From positions 9,174,001 to 9,238,000 of the forward strand of contig OX485809.1 in assembly GCA_950295325.1 (NCBI GenBank): 64,000 bases of DNA, read 5' to 3'. The position numbers and the translations under genes are program-made. Shown here piece by piece: positions 24,062 to 35,614 of the stretch. Under the pieces are notes generated by a model. It had not been told where the DNA came from and searched no databases. It saw only the letters and a program-made list of their open reading frames with translations. The stretch's first letter is position 1; each line of letters begins with the position of its first letter. Source of the stretch: Polytrichum commune. Taxonomy: Eukaryota; Streptophyta; Polytrichopsida; Polytrichales; Polytrichaceae.

Positions 24062-24475
24062 GTGTGGTTGAATCTAGTCTATGCTCCAAAAAACCTCATG
24101 TTCATCCTACTTTGGCCACGTCTATTGTACATGTATTGGATCAAAGTTACCAAGTTTCTTAGAAGATCAAAGTTTGATATCTTTCAAAATTGTTTTGATA
24201 ACATGGTTGTAGGAGATGTCAAATACCTTCCTTTTGCCTTTAATGGGGATGTCCTTTTTATTCATTTGCATGTGGATCTTGCTTATGTCAACTTCATGAA
24301 TGGCACGGACAAAGTTTATGACGAGCATGTTTGGTGCACAACCAAAACAACAAACACACAAATTGGGTTTGGATTGATTTTCCAAAGGTCTTCATGCATA
24401 GGTTATTTGCAATGTGCTAATGACACTTCTAAGTATCTCTTGCCAAATGGTGCATATTATAATAACACCAAATGA
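24062..24475 (+). pseudogene. Fragment of a repeat-encoded protein, cut by a MITE
   Basis: A 137-codon frame with protein-like character: FDIFQNCFDNMVVGDVKYLP, FAFNGDVLFIHLHVDLAYVN, DEHVWCTTKTTNTQIGFGLI, and a Cys-containing end (SSCIGYLQCANDTSKYL). It stops at 24473-24475, within two bases of the start of an inverted-repeat element, so the C-terminal part was probably displaced by insertion. The Cys spacing suggests a zinc-binding module of a transposon protein, possibly Mutator-like; that assignment is inference. Confidence 0.45.
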
Positions 24476-24476
24476 A

Positions 24477-24829
24477 TTGTAGTTGGTAGCACTAGTATAA
24501 AACTTTGCCTCAAAAAACCGAAGCCAAAACTGGCTACGGTTTTTTTGACTAGCATGATTTGCAGTTGTTGAATGGCTACAATTTTTTTTAAATTTTTTGT
24601 GACTATGATTTTTAATATCTTGGGGCATGCAACATGCAATTCAAAAAAAAATCAATATTGTTCCAATGGCATATTATACGCCCCCAAATTCCTAACATTC
24701 TAGCCGCTAAACCAAAAATCAAATTTGCAATCAATTAGCAACTGCAGACCATGATGGTTAAAAGAATTGTAGCCGATTTCGGCCGTGGTTTTTTTGGGCA
24801 TAGTTTTTTACTAGTGCTATCAACCACAA
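24477..24829. mobile_element. Inverted-repeat MITE, about 353 bp
   Basis: TTGTAGTTGGTAGCACTAGT then ATAAAACTTTGCC at 24477 is matched inversely by GGGCATAGTTTTTTACTAGT then GCTATCAACCACAA ending at 24829. TIRs are about 60 bp at about 80 percent identity by eye and also share GTAGCC. The core resembles a CACTA-type end, but outer matching continues beyond CACTA and no 3-bp duplication is clear. Confidence 0.6.
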
Positions 24830-25087
24830 AAGTGGTTTCTATAATTAGAGGATGTGCATGCCAAAGCACAATCTGGGAATTTATTAATGTTATCATGTTG
24901 GAGAATGTTGTTCCAATTGTAAACTTAAAAGGGTTCATGGCAGATAATGCACGTGCAAAATAGATTGCCCAAGGAGGATTGGTGGTGGTGGTGACCTATA
25001 TGTCCCTACACAGGATTGTGAACATACATGCCTTTTCCGTTGGTCCGCCAATCTTGATAAAATAACACATAAACACATCAAGTTATC

Positions 25088-27003
25088 TTTGCAATGTCAA
25101 TGTCGGAACACGGGATCAAAGAGACATTCCGGTTAAGCATTTTTAGGGCTTAACCCCTTAGTCCGGATGATCCGAGTATCATTCCAGGGACTCTATGAAG
25201 TCCTAGACAGTAGTTGCGTTCTGTTCCAGTTATTTATCTCTAAAATCTTTCTTTTGGGACCTATATCCCAAACGGACTATCGAAGGCTAGACTCCCTCTT
25301 CCTTATTTCTACTCCATCATTACACACAACGAAATATTACCTCATTTGAGGAAGGAAGGTCTTCTAGTACGACTACGTTCCGGAATCCCTTCACAACTAG
25401 AATGGACGGAATCCGGACTTAGCATGTCACACAGAGAACCCCCAACGCAACTTACTACTGAAATTACAACGACAAACCAATCAGGTTGAATGGGGCCCGT
25501 GGGTCCGGGATAACTGGGCGACCCGTACCGCCTTTCGAACTACCCCTTCTAGATATTGTGGAACCTCATCAGAAGGTCGGATAACCTAGGTCAGAGTACC
25601 TCTCGGAACCTTACCCAATCCTAGCAAAAACTATTCCACATAGAAGTTTCAAGATAAAGGAAACAATGAGGCTTCCCTCCCACTACACCCGAGACGTGGT
25701 CTTCCCAATCCGGTATCCTAAATCGATCCAGGTTCCCCCCCCCCCTTTTGTTCTATCCCGGTCTTCCAATAGTACTACTCCCTACCGGCACCTTGGTACC
25801 CTCCAAACGGCTCACGCGTAGACACATCAGAGTTTTAGGAAAAAAAACAAAAAAAACATAGTTTACTGAATATAAGGCTAAAAAACATAAGGGGGAGAAA
25901 GACCCCTTAGGGTTCCTCCAAACCCTTTAAATAGTGTCCCTAACCCTAACAAAAAAAAGCAACGTTGGTTGCCACTCAAAATTCCATCCATTAGAGAAAA
26001 TCCCGAAATCTTACCCTTGCGGAGTTCCCAGATCTCATATCCTATCTTTATGCTATAATTATAGCTCAAACTATAGCAGCGCCAAAGTCTACCTAACCCT
26101 ATCTATATGGTGTGATGATTCTTCATTGCTTTCCCGGTCTTTAGCCTATCAAAATCATAAGCTGCTCCGCTCGGGGTAAGAAACCTCCTCTCTTGCAACC
26201 GGGTAAAATCTTGCGCATGCTAGGGGAGGGAGTGACCTCTTCGTCCGATTCCTCCAACCGTTCCCATGAATCATCTCCCGCCTCTAACCCGGTCAAGACA
26301 TAGCATTCCGTTAACCGCTCATTTTTCTTCCTCCGTGCACCATGCCCAGGTGACGGATCATAACTTCGTCTGCCGAGGGTCCCCGTGGTCCTCTCCTGTC
26401 TTCGGCTGGTTGGGGGCGGAGTGCTCATCCGATTCTGAATCACCACTGCTTGGGAGGGCTTGAAACACCATGGGCACATGGGGGATCCCAAAGTGGCACC
26501 TGGGACTTGTGCCACCATTGGTGAGAGAGCCCAAGTGATCCTAGTGTGAGTGAGGGCCCTTGGCGTTGGGAATGCCTCCCACCCACAGAGACTAGGAGCC
26601 ACAAAGGTAAGGCCATGAGCATTGGGTAGCTCATGGCATCTTGATGCTAGAATGCTCAAGAACACCTTAATCGGAGGTGTGGGCTAGGCGATCTGGCAAT
26701 TTGAGTGGGGCGTTGCCTAGGGACAACAACTTGGGACAGCCGGGACCTGGGAGTAGCGCATGGGGTTGCCTAGGTTTGAACACCCATAATTTTGTCAATA
26801 CTTGCTTGAAGGGGGGAAAGTGAGGGGTCCATCGGCATTTACGCAAAAAAAAGAGATGTCGGGTGAGGCAGCGTGGCCTGCCAAACCCACCCGAGGCCAA
26901 ATGGCACAACCTCCACGGGTGGAAGAGTTAGTGCTTGTGACTGTTGCTAGAATTGAGAATTGGTCAAGATAGTTTAGGGGCGCTAGCAAAGGTTGCGACA
27001 TCA
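25088..27003. other. GC-richer block of probable repeat origin
   Basis: Clearly richer in G and C than its neighbours and bounded by TGTCGGAACACGGG at 25091 and GGTTGCGACA near 27000, which could be LTR-like TG...CA ends; no matching target duplication was found. It holds a C11 run (25735-25745), a minus-strand TATTTAAAG near 25930, and a 174-codon minus frame (26141-26665) of Pro/Ser/Arg/Glu-rich sequence with no recognised domain. A retroelement LTR/leader is possible but unproven. Confidence 0.35.
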
Positions 27004-28031
27004 CTCCTATTCTTTTGCATCAACATTGTTTAAAATTTATATCCATCTTCATTGTACAAATTTTGCTTGACGTACATGGTTCCTATTTGAAGATTATTCC
27101 AAAACAAAATCATGACCATCGTCTTCAAAAGGCAAAGGAGAGGGGACAAAGGATCCATGAACATGAATGGCAACCATGATGAAAGGGATTAGGTTTACAA
27201 TTCAATGTGCACCAATGCTCTTATGTGTATCAAGAGGCGTTGGCAATGACTATTATTCCAAGTGAAAAATAATACATGTACCCATGGTAAACATAGCACC
27301 CAAACTTGAAGGAAACACAAGCCAAAAATATACATTGTGACAATGTTTCAAACTTAACTTAGAATGACAAGTGTGGGCCATATCTGAACCCGAACATAAA
27401 CCCTAAATAATATTCCCGTTGATGAAACAAATGAGCAAGACTTATGCACCTGAATAGGACAATGAAGAGATGGATTAATGGTGGCCACAACTCATCACTC
27501 ATGAATTAAATATTGCAAATATAGAGCACGACATACAAATGCAATGGGAAAGGTACATGACACCGGTAAATAGATGAAGGAATGGGCACGATTAAAGGTC
27601 TCTAGTGCCAAGCAATTGAATAAAGGCTAAAATGAATCATAGAATGGAAAGAATTACACAATGCAATACAAGGGACACCATGCGACCCCCCCCCCCTCCA
27701 TTTTCTTCAAAAATAACAATGATCAAGTGAACGACACAATGGACAAGTTGCCAGACAATGAAGGAGAAGAGGGAGTCCCTTTACAGTGGAATTGTAAGTG
27801 CTATGTGTTTTTTATTTAATAGTGTGGTAGTCCTCACACACAAAAATTTGGTCCTATATTAGATCCTACCCAAGCAACATTTTTACCACATTGTAGAACT
27901 TCAATGTACTGTAGGCCCCAAAAGTAGCCTCACACACCTTCCGGGTAATTTTTTCTTTAGAGTAGACAAAGGAAAGGTGAGTGGAGATAAATTGGCCTTC
28001 TTAATTTTTGAAATTTGTTTAGGTTGTCCCA
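27004..28031. other. Intergenic DNA with C11 run
   Basis: C11 at 27686-27696. No gene recognised; immediately precedes the decayed long frame that begins near 28032. Confidence 0.45.
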
Positions 28032-30470
28032 ATGCCTCCTAAGGGATGTTGCAAGGCCAAGCAGGGGGGGGAGGGAAGGCGACAATTGCATCCCATATGG
28101 AGGTGGGTGAAGGCAAGAGAAAGGAGGGCGAACTACAAGATGCAAACCAAACATGCAAACCATAAGCAAATGCGGAGGAAGGGAACAACGACCCAAGCAA
28201 TGGTTGGAGTGTGGCAGCACAATCGACGACCTAACAACCAACATCAGAAGCAATATTAGCAACATTCCAACATGTAGTTTGGGTCTCACCCTCAACCTCA
28301 TATTCAACCTCAACCTCAAAATTGAATGTGAAGATTGTGACTCATATGTGGATTGGCATTCCAAGTATGATTAGGTGCAAGAGTTGGCCCCCTCCTTGGA
28401 ATTGGGGGCTCCTTTGTATTTGTGGTTGAATCTCCTTAGTATTGGAAGTGGATCCCAAAATGAATGAGGATATATAGGCAAAGGTCATTTGTTCTATTTG
28501 TTTGAAGGAGTTTGGGGAACTTCTCTACATTGCAGATCCTCAATCCTGCACATGGCATGAGTTCTTAAGCGAGGTGAGGTCATATCCTTTGGAGTAGCTC
28601 CAAAATTTGTCATTGTTGCAATTTAGACATAGTTCAAAGTGTGGTGGTTGAAGTGATGGAATTCAACTCCCACCATGCGATCTTCTGCTCATTTTCCTAT
28701 GCCCAATGTTGAGGAGAAGCCCTTTGAACACTTCCTCATACATGTAATATTGCTATTGCACAAGCCGCCATTTCAACACGTCCCCCTTGCCCGAAGTCTC
28801 AAAAGTTTAATCCCAATGTGGAGATGTTGTTCTATTTAAAGGCATTGGAGGACAAATAGGGGATTGGATTGGATAGCATTAGGTGGGATCTTAGACGGCA
28901 TTGGATATGACATTCTATATGCGAATGTATGTTGGAGTTGCATTATGAAAACAAAATTATGAGTCGCTACCTATATTTGTGTTACATTAATTGCATTTTT
29001 GGTTTTCCTTTAATTGTTGCAATGAATGGACATTGGGTTGTGCGACAAATTTCCTCTTATTTAACCTTCTATGCCATAAGTGCAAATTTCTCTCTTTCGC
29101 AGTGCCTCATTCAAATCTTTTTCTAGACCTACATGAATTCTAGACATACACATTAGATTCTGCTCAATACTTGGAATGTGCTCGCATAATTTTGGGGGGC
29201 ATTGAATGTTGAATGCAACAACAATATTTACATTCATGCTTGTGATTGTTGGTTTTGGAAATATAGTTAGGGATTCATTAGGTTAATTGCACTTTGCTTG
29301 AATATCCCATTTAAAAATGATTATGTGGTTGCCAAAATACCACGAGTATAGGATTATAGTGTGTGTTTCCAAATCATTTTCCTCCCTCACCGCACACATG
29401 ATAGTACTCCTTGCGGGATTTGGCTTTGGAACGGCATGCTGAAATGCCTACTTGCAACCTAGTAGAAATGATTGATAAGTGGTTACAACAATCATGGAAC
29501 AAAATGACATTCCTAGACGAGGCAATGGTGGATGACATGTGCCAAACATTCATCCAAAATGTTAATTACCACATGTGGCTTAAATGAGGCTCCTCACAAA
29601 AAGGGCTTGACCAAATGTCATTGAAGCTTTGAGCTATAGCACACACCGGAGTTTCCAAGGTCCTTGTAGAGGCAATGAGGTCATACCTTTAGGTCCATGA
29701 GCTAAATACGAGGAAATGTGCGCTAGAGGGGTCTGAATTGTTTGGATTGACCAAAAGGAAACTAGATTTGCCACTAGGATTTCAATATGATTCCTATCAT
29801 CTAGACAAGGTTACTTCATCCCTCACCCAAACATAGGGGCCACTAGGGATCTCATTAAAGAGTCTCTGAGATACTATAATAAATGTTATGTTTCACACCA
29901 CCAATGTGTTGGTCAGAGTGCCCAAAATCATGGTGGCACATTTCTAGATTACCTTATCTTTCGGAAAAATAAAATAAAATGTAAGGCATTGTAAGCCAGC
30001 ACAAGGCATCCATGCAAGGCCAAAAAAGGGGGAAGAGTAAGCATGGGACACCAACGCCAACTTAGAGAGGTCTTAAGAAAGGATTGTATTCCAACAACCA
30101 TGTGCCTTCGGATTTTTGGTTTTATGGAGATGATATAAATTGATGCATGTAGGATAGCAAGAAAAAATGAGTCCTAGACCGACCAATTCTTCCGACTATG
30201 TGACTGGTTAAGGTTGAAACAAACCTTACACATGAGGAGGCTTTTGCATTGAATGAAGGTTTTCAACTCCAACAACCTAAGGCAATGTCACCATATCTTC
30301 GTTTGAAGACAATCACTAGAAGATCTATTTTCCATTACAACTGTCCATTGCAATTGGCCCATGGCAATAAATTGCAACTCATGGCAAGAAATTACATAAT
30401 TAAATCATATTGGTTGTCAACTGGAGGGTTTTGGCATGGGGATGGACTCTTCATACCATGTACGACCTAA
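28032..30470 (+). pseudogene. Decayed long ORF of an unidentified repeat-encoded protein (about 800 codons)
   Basis: Protein-like segments follow one another on the plus strand, broken by stops and frameshifts. It starts with MPPKGCCKAKQGGEG at 28032. Later pieces include KVICSICLKEFGELLYIADP, VRSYPLE, ECMLELHYENKIMSRYLYLC (near 28919), MPTCNLVEMIDKWLQQSWNK (29444), VHELNTRKCALEGSELFGLT (near 29696), KRKLDLPLGFQYDSYHLDKV and VETNLTHEEAFALNEGFQLQ (30213). Composition and length suggest a transposon protein; a Mutator-like protein with a C-terminal SWIM region is my best guess from general resemblance, but no catalytic triad or SWIM Cys/His motif is visible. It may belong to the same family as the 24.1-kb fragment. 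Confidence 0.5.
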
Positions 30471-32030
30471 CATGAGTGTAGGGAAGGAGTATAATTCTAG
30501 GCATTAGCGTACATAGTATACATAAGGAAGAGGTATGATTTTTCTCTAGTGTGTACATCTAGAAAGACTATTAATTTTGTATAAAAGTAAAGGTAGATGT
30601 ACAAAAGGGGGCCTAAGGTTTAGAGAAAAGATTGACAATAGATGTGTTAGTTTCATCCGTATCACATTTTCATTCATTGGTGTTATATGGTCATAGTCCT
30701 TAATGACTACCATGTATGTTCTTGTTAGGGTTTGCATATGGGTTCTAGGATTGTACAAACTAGAAGCTCTTGGAGCGCTCATGGGTTTGCTTGAGTTTTG
30801 CTCTCCAGATTGTGGCCAACTTATTGTGGTATTGTATTTGTTTGTTTGATACAATCATTGAGTTACATGCTATGGATGAAAATACATTCAATGACTTTCT
30901 CATTGGTCCCGAAGTGAATCTTATGTGTAATAGAGGCCTATTTAATTCATTTTTTATAGTATGTATTTATAGTGGACGCATTCAAGACATTAAATTGAAA
31001 AGATTAGTAAATACATGTCTAAGATGTTCAATTTTATGATGATACATACATGTCATTTAGGTTTCCAATGAAGAGTCCACCCCAAGGGGTTTTGGTTAGC
31101 AATAGTCCAAAAAATGCAACCAAAATGATTTATTTATGCATTTCTCGCCATGAGTCACAATGGCCAAGTTGCAAGGGGTGTTTGTACTAGACACGTTTTC
31201 CTCTAGTGAATGTCAAACCTTCCCATTCCTTGCTCACATTTCCATGTTCCGCCTAGCTCGAATGCTCAACCCAATAAATGTTTTTTTCCAAGGCAGGTCA
31301 ACGTAGTACAATGGTGCCTTTGCTTGAGCTCATGAATAAAACACACTATATATGCATTGGTATAATGTGGTGGGTGTGATAGCCATTCCATACCACGAAT
31401 ATAAATGCATCATAACCATAGTCTCCAAGGAGGAGAAGACAAATCTCGTTTCCATTTTAAACAACTTGCAATGCACTTGCCTTGACTTTGTAAAAATGTA
31501 ATAGATGGTGTCGTGATGTGGGTTGGTTACAAGTTAAAACATAGGCATTTATGTGTTTTATTCTTATTCCAAATAAGTATATAGATGGATATTAATATGG
31601 TTCTAGTTAGTTGTTTAGTTTAGAACCGGTCTTGAGTTCAAGACATGGAGAACTTGATAGGAAATACTTAGTAGGTAGGACTTAGTAGATAGGTTAGCGA
31701 AAGTTAGGGTATACTGGAAACAACAACCATTACCTAGCCGCTTAGGGGTCCTTGATGCCCTATCCCTAATGGTCTACTATTGGCCAAAGGGGCAAGCAGA
31801 AAAATGATTTAAGGAGTGGAAGAAGGATGGTGGGTCATTGTGAGTTGGGCATTTGGAGTTTGGAGGCGTTGAAGACCTTGGACGAGCGGTGAAGACTATT
31901 GACAAAGCTTTGAAGACCACCAAAGACTATTGGTGAGAGACCTAAGAACATTGCATGCGTGAAGTGAGCTATGAGTGATGCAAATAAAACTAAAGTAATA
32001 GAGACAACAAGTGATGATGCATGAATGAAT
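30471..32030. other. Intergenic DNA, nothing assigned
   Basis: No recognised gene. The 89-codon frame at 30770-31039 has no detectable domain. Confidence 0.4.
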
Positions 32031-32034
32031 AAGT

Positions 32035-32200
32035 GAAATATTGAGAATTTAGGAATTGAGAGTTTAGTTTGAATAAAATATTGAGAATTTAGTTCAAATA
32101 AAACATTGAGAGTTTAGTTCAAATAAATGATTGAGTTTAAATTGAGTAAAATTTTGAGAATTGAAAGATTGAGAGTTTAGTTTGAGTCAAGAAATGGGAT
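32035..32200. repeat. AT-rich tandem repeat (ATTGAGAATTTAGTT-type unit)
   Basis: Imperfect repeats of about 26-30 bp containing ATTGAGA(A/G)TTTAGTT(C/T) and AATAAAA occur at least five times in succession. Confidence 0.7.
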
Positions 32201-34210
32201 TTTAGTTTTAAATATTGCAATACCCACTTAATCTAATCACTTATTTCTAGTGCGACAAATTTGTAAGAAAATTTCCTATTTGATATAATCAAGATATTCT
32301 AGTGAAAAAGATGAATTCTTGGAAACTAACTTGTGTTTCTTAAATACATTTAGATAACAAAATTTACACTACCAAAAGCGCCATGCTTCCAGACGAACAC
32401 AAACAACAAGACAACGGTAGTGGGGATGAGGGCTCCGTGGGTATCTTGCAAACATTAGTATTATGTTTTTAAGTTATTTGTACAAAGTTGACTATAGGAT
32501 TGACAAATTCATTCACACACCCACATTCGGCTACAATGAGGTTGTGTTTCTTCTCGACCTCGCGAGTATGGAGGAACAACCTAGTGCCATGAACAATAAG
32601 GTTCTTTACATTTTAATCGCATGAATGTCTCTTGAATAAAGAGCCTACCACCATGGACCATGAAATCCATGGTAATAGGCTCCAATCTTATATTTGTAGT
32701 CTCTCTAGAAGATTGTATCTGCATTTTATAAAACAATTTTATTGATGTACTTTCTTAAAATATTCTTTAGGTGTTTCTCACTGCCCACATGTTACCACTC
32801 ACATGCTAGCTTCCTTCCAAATGCACCAAAGGATTTATAGCCCAAGCTTGCAGCATGATACGGATCCATTTGTGCAAAATGAGTAAGTATCTATAGAGTT
32901 ATATAGAATATGTACATCCAATACTCCTTGGTCTCTATCTAACAATATATGGCATCCAAGTACATGTTAATTGTTACATTAAATACCCAACTTCTCTTCA
33001 AAAAAATCACATATTACCATTGTTTCATCAAATCCATGATGTCACTATCTATGTATAATACATAAAGTGCCCAAAGTGCAAAAAGGATCAAACGTACATG
33101 TGACAAAACTTTTAAATACTCTAAACAAGTTGCCTAAGTGATCAAGGTCAATTTAATGCAACTATTATGCGCAAACATATTAAAATAGACAATCATGTAT
33201 AACAAACATGTAAATAAATGCTGTATGACATTTCCAACTTCTCTTCTCATAACTCGCACAATTTGAGTGCATTAGTTCATCATGTCTAATGTTTCAGCAT
33301 CTACAAAATATTCAAGGTTTGGGTCACATTATTTTTTTATTTTTATTTTTTGGATATTGTAAACAAGTTTCTTAAGTGATCAAGGCCTCCAAAATTGAAA
33401 TACTTGGAAAAATACACCCAACCATACATGAGCATATGATATGCCATAGGCGCTACATTGACATAATAAAATAATATGCACTAATTATTATATGCTTTAG
33501 TGTTTCTCTTTTGCCTCTTTGATGGGTTGATGGGGAAAAAAACAACGATATTTCAGACCTTGTACTATGATTGACAACATTCCAGTCACATGGTTAATTA
33601 CCCTATTTCCTTGACATAACTTATTAGGAAAAAATTATGTCCATTGGAATTGGAACTACGACTCTCAATGGACAAAATAGGATATGAGCATATGAAATGA
33701 ATTGGCAAATGAAATAAATGATCATGTGCAACCTTATCAACAATAGTCATCATGAAATGTTGATCAAAGGTTAAGAGATTTGTGATTTAGATGATGTTTT
33801 TTATAACCTTTGATAAGTAAATCTAATGTTACTACCAAACAAAATATAGCATTTTTATAGAAAACCTAAGATTTTATTTATGATTTAGTTATGACATCAT
33901 GGGTGTTGCTTGAAAGTGATGAAAAGGGAGGTGAAAGGGGACTCTACAATTGAAAAATGTAGTACTAACCTAGAGAAGTTGTTAATCACAACACAAGACA
34001 CAAGGTAGGCTGCATGATAAAATGGAACCCAAGTATTTGTCATTGAAACCTTTTAGAAATGAATTTTGTCCCAAGAAGTAAAATAAGAGTGAGTGCAACT
34101 TGAACATTGATTACCGCAACCCTAAAGCCCAGTGTCCTGTGCGATTTTTGGCCATAGTTGGTAATCATAATTGGGTTACATGTTGTGATCATCTTTCGGT
34201 TTTTCTTCCC
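32201..34210. other. AT-rich intergenic DNA, nothing assigned
   Basis: No open frame of 60 codons or more and no delimited repeat recognised. Confidence 0.4.
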
Positions 34211-34212
34211 TA

Positions 34213-34842
34213 CAGTCCACCCTCTATAAATGTTACACCTATAAGTGTTAACCCTCTCTAAATGTTAACTTTCTTCTACTCCCCACATATTGCACACTAT
34301 AAATGTTAAAAGTGTTAATTGTTAACAAAATGGTACTCCCTTCTTTGTAAATTCGACTCTATAAATGTTAACGAATGAAATACAACCATAATATGGATGA
34401 TAAAAACTACACATCCAGTTATTGTGAGGGAGAGGAGTGTGAGGTGGAACCCATTCCATCTTATAGTGACTCGCAATCTAGTTTTGGTACCATTAGAAGG
34501 TACATGGAATCACGTTCATGTGATGTGTCCAAGTATGTGGGTTTGTTGGTGCACATTGAGAAATATTTGCAAGTTGTGCATGCAGATGAATCTCACCAAA
34601 GAACCATTAATTGATACTTCACCCGTGATTTGTAAAGTTGATATTGAATAAAGTTTTGATTGAATTTGCAATTTTATGAATGGTATTCTCTCATAAGGAC
34701 TCTTCACAATTGCTTATATTTATAAATGTTAAGATTTGTATATTGCTCAAAAAAGTAATTCTATGATTGTTAACTGTTAACACCTCTATAAATGTTAACT
34801 TTGATCCACTCCCGAGGGTTAACATTTATAGAGGGTAGACTG
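34213..34842. mobile_element. Pogo-like element, 630 bp, internally deleted
   Basis: TIRs CAGTCCACCCTCTATAAATG and the inverse CATTTATAGAGGGTAGACTG are flanked by TA (34211-34212 and 34843-34844). This fits the pogo/Tigger/Emigrant group: CAGT ends, CCTCTATAAAT core, TA target. Subterminal ATAAATGTTAA motifs are repeated inside both ends. An internal segment of about 190 bp, absent from the 438-bp copy at 13668-14105, is coding-like. Confidence 0.85.
34375..34614 (+). pseudogene. Probable C-terminal remnant of a pogo-type transposase
   Basis: A 79-codon frame inside the pogo-like element reads SYSDSQSSFGTIRRYMESRS, VSKYVGLLVHIEKYLQVVHA and ESHQRTIN, then a stop, then YF. Pogo/jerky-type transposases commonly end with a short helix and a (T)(I/L)(T/D)(D/S)(F/Y)F tail, which this ending resembles. 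No DDE residues remain. Assignment rests on location and tail resemblance only. Confidence 0.4.
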
Positions 34843-34852
34843 TAATTCGAGG

Positions 34853-34985
34853 TATATTCCACCACAGATTCTTTTTAAACAATGGATAGATTTCCTGCAG
34901 TCTTGAACTTCAACTGGTTTTTCCTCAAACTGAACCGGCTCATCTGTGACTAGCGGCCGGTGCTTTCCGTTCATTGGCAAAGCCT
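34853..34985. repeat. Dispersed repeat, copy 1 (CCGG-rich)
   Basis: TTTCCTGCAGTCTTGAACTT then CAACTGGTTTTTCCTCAAAC, followed by ACCGG and GGCCGG motifs, matches the reverse complement of about 46302-46425. It lies directly beside the pogo-like element. Nature unknown. Confidence 0.65.
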
Positions 34986-35172
34986 GTAGGCACAATGGCA
35001 ATGCCTGTACTTTATTTCCCCCTTGGATTGTAAGTATTGATGGTCATCATGGGGTCCTTGTACTCCCTTGATAAGTACTTCTTAGTATTATTAGTATTAT
35101 TATTATTATTATACTCGACATGGTAAACTATGCGGTGATGAGTCAGGTGACATACCCAAAAAACACACATAA

Positions 35173-35614
35173 GGGCCAATTCACACACGCGCCAAGTGCC
35201 GTGACCATGAAATTGTGAGAGCCCAAAAGAAAGTGTCCAAAGGCCGTCCCAACACACCTCCACAATCATGTAGTGTGGTCATGGACCCTCAAGTTTAGTG
35301 TGAAGCCATATGTGACCGGACCCTCAACCAAATGCTATTTCAATGAATTTCTACTCATGTGGGTCCTCATACATGATAAAATAGAATAAACCAACAGTTG
35401 TGAGCGTTGGGAGTGCCATGGTCTCCTGGTTTTGTGTTAAGCCTACCTCCAAGAGGTGGTTTTTGAAAACAATCCAAGTGACCATGAAACATGATCCATT
35501 TGATGATGTGTATGAATCCATGTACACTTTATATCCATCTTGGAGTCACTTACTCCGTTGGTCCCTCAAGCGTAGTGTGAAGCAAACTTGGACCGGCTCC
35601 GCTTTTCTCATTAA
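35173..35614. mobile_element. Harbinger-like MITE family 1, right end truncated
   Basis: Starts GGGCCAATTCACACACGCG after TAA and follows the family order (GTGACCATGAAATTGTGAGA; CTCAACCAAATGCTATTTCA; CTCCGTTGGTCCCTCAAGCG) up to GGACCGGCTCCGCTTTTC, then stops about 75 bp short of the expected end. Confidence 0.85.

Noticed and set aside
25935-25950. CCCTAACCCTAAC as interstitial telomere repeat
   Set aside because: Only two units and of the CCCTAA type; far too short to call.
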